Assembly: GCA_018902385.1 (NCBI GenBank)
Contig: JABSSW010000018.1
Span: 698,900 to 762,899 of the forward strand
Reading direction: 5' to 3'
Source: Physcia stellaris
Taxonomy: Eukaryota; Ascomycota; Lecanoromycetes; Caliciales; Physciaceae
DNA length: 64,000 bases
This document shows, piece by piece, positions 60,931 to 64,000 of this stretch. The first letter of the stretch is position 1, and each line of letters opens with the position of its first letter. The position numbers and the translations under genes are program-made. The notes beneath the pieces are model-generated. The model was given only the letters and a program-made list of their open reading frames with translations. It had not been told where the DNA came from and searched no databases.

Positions 60931-61178
60931 CACAGAACATCATCAACATCAATTAATACATCGTATAACAATTACATCAATCGCATTACACAAAACATCA
61001 TTAACATCAATCGATACATCGTATATCAACATCAATCGCATTACACAGAACATCATCAACATCAATCAATATATCGTATAACAACATCAATCGCATTACA
61101 CAGAACATCATCAGCATCAATTAATACATCGTATAGCAACATCAATCGCATTACACAAAACATCATCAACATTCGTTA
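60931..61178. repeat. 55-bp tandem repeat, about four copies
   Basis: CACAGAACATCATCAACATC recurs at 60931, 60989, 61044, 61099 and 61154. The spacing is 58 bp once and then exactly 55 bp. Confidence 0.9.
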
Positions 61179-61563
61179 ATTTTTGAATTTGTTATCGATT
61201 TTGTTTGCAGTTCATTCAAAGTTTTGGCACGATTTTCGATGAATTTGAATATCGTTCGATTTTGTTGTTTTCGCAATGAAAAACGAATCAATACGCAATA
61301 ACTCGACAAAATCAATTGTAAACGAAAAAAAATTTGACAAAACTTAAAAAAAACATGTATGCGAACGAAAATGCACTCATAAAAATTTTGAAAATGAAAA
61401 ATATGTTCAAATGACATGTCAATTCGAAATTTTTTGAAAACAACGAATAATGTAAAACTCGACATTCGTTTATGATTTTGTTTCGACATATTGATTTTTT
61501 TTTGAGTTTGTCAAATCAATGAAGTTTGTCAAATCAATCAAGAATTCATTCGAATTTCGAATT

Positions 61564-61640
61564 GACAAACAATGACACAACGAACACAAAATATTGAAGT
61601 TTCTCGAACGTGACAATGACACAACGAACACAAAGTAACG
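61564..61640. repeat. Short direct repeat pair
   Basis: CAATGACACAACGAACACAAA occurs twice within 80 bp. Confidence 0.7.
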
Positions 61641-64000
61641 AACGAGATTTCGTCAATTTCGAAAATCATAAATTACGAAATACAACATAGAATTTCACGT
61701 TGAAGAATTCGTACAAACATGATTTTGTATTTTTATACGATTAAATATCTCAATTCAGACTTGAACAACAGCATCATGATAAAACAAAAAATATTTGATC
61801 ACACAAATGATTTTAAGTGTTCATTTAATTTCAACGATTGCTGTTTGAAATTTTTCGATATTGCAATTGTTATGCATGTTTTGAATGACAAATATAATAT
61901 TTCGAATTTGAAAAAACATTTTTGCAATCGCTTTTTGAATTTCGAAAAAAAAACTTTTTGTGCAAAAAACAATGTTCAATCGAGAAAGTTTTTAAATTTT
62001 TGTGAAGAAATTATTCAACTTTTTATCGTTAAAATCGTTGTTCTTGAACGACAATCGTTTGTCGATTCAATCGAATGAATTTTGATCGTTATTGCGACGA
62101 CGACTCGACAACGATCATGACATTAATTTCGAGTTGCAAATGATGTCGTCGAAAAATATTGTTCATAAAATCGTCGTCATTTCGTTTTCATTTTCAATAA
62201 TCGCTTGTCGTCTTCGAGAAATTCGAATCAATAACGACGACTTTGACGTTTTGCGCGTCGTAAGAATTTGATATTGTTCATTGTGTCGATGATAAATTTC
62301 ATCACGAAAACGTTTAATCGAATTTTGATCAACGACAACGTCATCAATTTACGATTTTTTCGTTTTTTGTCGTTCGTTTTTTTTTCAAATTCGTTTTCGT
62401 GAACTTTTTTGTTCTTGATTCGATTCGCCGATTCTGAAATTCAACGTTTGATCGAAAATTCAATTGTCGATCGCTCGATCAAACGTTAAATTTCATCGAT
62501 TATAATTTGATACGCGCGACGATAACGCAAAAAAAAAAAAATTTGAAATTGATGCGTTTAATTAACATTATAATGATATTTTGTCGTTTCGACAAACAAT
62601 TTTTTGATAAACAATTGAAACGAAAAATTTACAAAGAAACCGTTTTGTAAAAAATATTCCAAAATCAAAACGTCGTTAAAAGTGTGTTTCGTTCGACGTC
62701 GTAATTTTATTTTTGAATATCATTATTAAATTATTGCATATTTCATTCTATGTTTTAAAACGCGCAAAAGTCAAAAAAAAATATTTGAATACAATCGCGA
62801 TTATCGATGAATATCGATTGATAAATCATTTTTGTATTATCGATTTCTACAGCATATTCAGAAAGTTTGTTCGTGAATTTTTTTTCAAAAAAAAAATTCA
62901 TATGCAAAACTTCGCGAATTCAAAACTTCACGTCAATTTTAGCATCGACACTCTAATTTTGACACGATTCTGCGAACAATGTTGTTAATTATTCAAATCG
63001 ATTTATATTATTTTTTATTTGTTTATCGTACGATTATTTCAACGTATATGTAAAAACGTGAATTTGCAAAGTTTTCGCATTGCGTATAGAATGTGAAATT
63101 GATTAAACAAATTCTTTTAAATGAAATTTCAAATTATAACGAAAAAATCATCCGAAATTTCAAATAAAATCACATTTCATTTTAGAGTTTTGTACCGACG
63201 TTGTTTATAGACAACATTCGATGTGTCAACATACGAATAATCGTAATAAATTCTGATTTTGATCAATTTCGATAATGTTGCGCGTAAATCGTGATATTGA
63301 CATGAAAAATTTTCTTTCGAAAATGCGTTTTCAAAAGACGAAAAAGTACATATCGAAATTTCGATTTAAATTGATTAGACAAAAGTGTCGAAACTAACGA
63401 CTGAACATGAAAAGTTTTCGTGAAAATGACAACAACATTTGAACAAATAATCGAATTTTATCAACGCAACAACGACATTTATCGTCGCGTTAATTACAAA
63501 TTATTTTCTGACTTTGAAATTAACGCAAATCTACGTATATTTCGCATATGAAAAAATATTACGCTCAAAGATTGGCATTCTCGTAACATTGATTTTCGAA
63601 CATAAGTTTCATGACAACGTCAAATTGTTTCGTCGTCGGGAGCAAAATGTCATTTTCAATCGTTTGTTTTCTGATTTACATCAACGAACGTGATTTCGTA
63701 TATTTGATTTAACTAAAGAATTCAACTATGAATTAAAATAGTTTCGTAACATTGCTTTTTGAACGTTTCGACTAAAACGAAACTTGTTAAATGAAAATTT
63801 TTGAATTTTTGCTATAGTAAATTCGACGAAACAATTCAAGAAAATCTCAAACGAACTAAATTCGTATTCAGTTCGTATCGTAAAATTGACTAGTTGATAC
63901 GAATTTTCGCGAGATGAATTGGAAAACAAACATGAAAACGATGAAACAGCGACGACAATCTGAAAATGTTGCGAGAAATCTGAAAATGCGAAAAATCGAT
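61641..64000. other. AT-rich tail of the window, no gene
   Basis: Frames reach about 119 codons (61719-62078) without recognisable content. One diverged palindrome copy lies at 63200-63215. Nothing else is supported. Confidence 0.45.

Larger units (their letters stand above)
44743..63215. repeat. Dispersed palindrome family, core TTGTTTATAAACAA
   Basis: About fourteen full or partial copies occur, near 44747, 50205, 51197, 51589, 52317, 52779, 52964, 53328, 54888, 54909, 57161, 57765, 57788 and 63200. The consensus is ATGTTGTTTATAAACAACAT, a perfect 20-bp palindrome. Flanking sequences are otherwise unrelated. Confidence 0.9.
39772..64000. other. AT-rich, gene-empty heterochromatin-like block
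   Basis: From about 39.8 kb to the window end no gene is recognisable. The DNA is strongly AT-rich, and its residual C and G sit almost only in CpG, CpA and TpG. CC, GG, CT and AG are rare and TA is scarce. Tandem arrays occupy 39.9-42.4, 43.7-44.5 and 60.5-61.2 kb. Remaining sequence has many TGA-interrupted frames, probably decayed mobile elements or genes, but no transposase, reverse transcriptase or integrase signature could be confirmed by eye. The right boundary lies outside the window. Confidence 0.85.

Noticed and set aside
60491-61178. CRISPR-like array
   Set aside because: Units are contiguous tandem repeats without unique spacers, in a eukaryotic genome.
62713-62988. Possible reverse-transcriptase fragment (IIDEYRLINHFCIIDFYSIF)
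   Set aside because: A loose resemblance to an RT block only; no YxDD box or neighbouring integrase or RNase H signature was found.
39772-64000. Contamination or organelle origin of the AT-rich block (bacterial, Mollicute-like or mitochondrial, using TGA as Trp)
   Set aside because: No recognisable conserved gene is present, the block is packed with tandem repeats, and it joins a nuclear PKS relic through a gradual change of satellite units that share the same mutation type.
39772-64000. Canonical CpA-directed RIP as the cause of AT-richness
   Set aside because: CpA and TpG remain common and TpA is scarce, the opposite of what CpA-to-TpA mutation leaves.

Overview
This window comes from the nuclear genome of a filamentous ascomycete (Pezizomycotina). 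The evidence is short GT-AG introns (about 48-110 nt, several with CTRAY-like branch sites), together with typical families: a rhodopsin-domain seven-helix protein, a CMT1/CAP59-type GT69 mannosyltransferase, a GT61 relic, a fungal calpain, a highly reducing polyketide synthase relic, and many small secreted proteins. No rRNA, convincing tRNA or CRISPR array was seen. The species cannot be named from this sequence.

The window has two compartments. Positions 1 to about 39.75 kb have ordinary base composition. They carry roughly twelve readable genes and three clear pseudogenes. From left to right: an isocitrate-lyase/PEP-mutase superfamily lyase with a repeat-bearing N-terminal extension; a seven-exon GPI-anchored-type secreted protein; a rhodopsin-domain membrane protein; a secreted protein of unknown family; a small single-helix protein; a small secreted four-cysteine protein; an intronless CotH-kinase-like protein; a wrecked pepsin-type protease; two more secreted proteins that resemble the one at 9.4 kb; a calpain-like protease; a glutamine/proline-rich repeat protein; a mid2-like single-pass protein; a GT61 glycosyltransferase pseudogene; a GT69 mannosyltransferase; and a polyketide synthase relic cut off at the compartment boundary. 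The genes do not form an obvious operon-like or biosynthetic set. The mix of secreted proteins, decayed genes and a PKS remnant looks like an accessory region beside heterochromatin.

Positions about 39.77-64.0 kb are one AT-rich, gene-empty block made of tandem repeats and decayed sequence. It opens with two inverted pairs of a 14-bp motif, then about five copies of a 183-bp satellite, a 1-kb minisatellite, a ~200-210-bp degenerate tandem array and several smaller arrays. A perfect palindrome with core TTGTTTATAAACAA recurs about fourteen times between 44.7 and 63.2 kb.

The most unusual signal is the mutation spectrum of this block. CpC/GpG and CpT/ApG are almost gone, TpA is scarce, and CpA and CpG are abundant. 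This is the reverse of classical CpA-directed RIP. Neighbouring satellite units show the process directly: C to T changes occur where C is followed by C or T, while CpG and CpA are kept. The same change explains the loss of the acyltransferase nucleophile in the adjoining PKS relic and fits the TGA-dominated stops in decayed reading frames. The window may therefore record a RIP-like process with non-canonical CpY preference.
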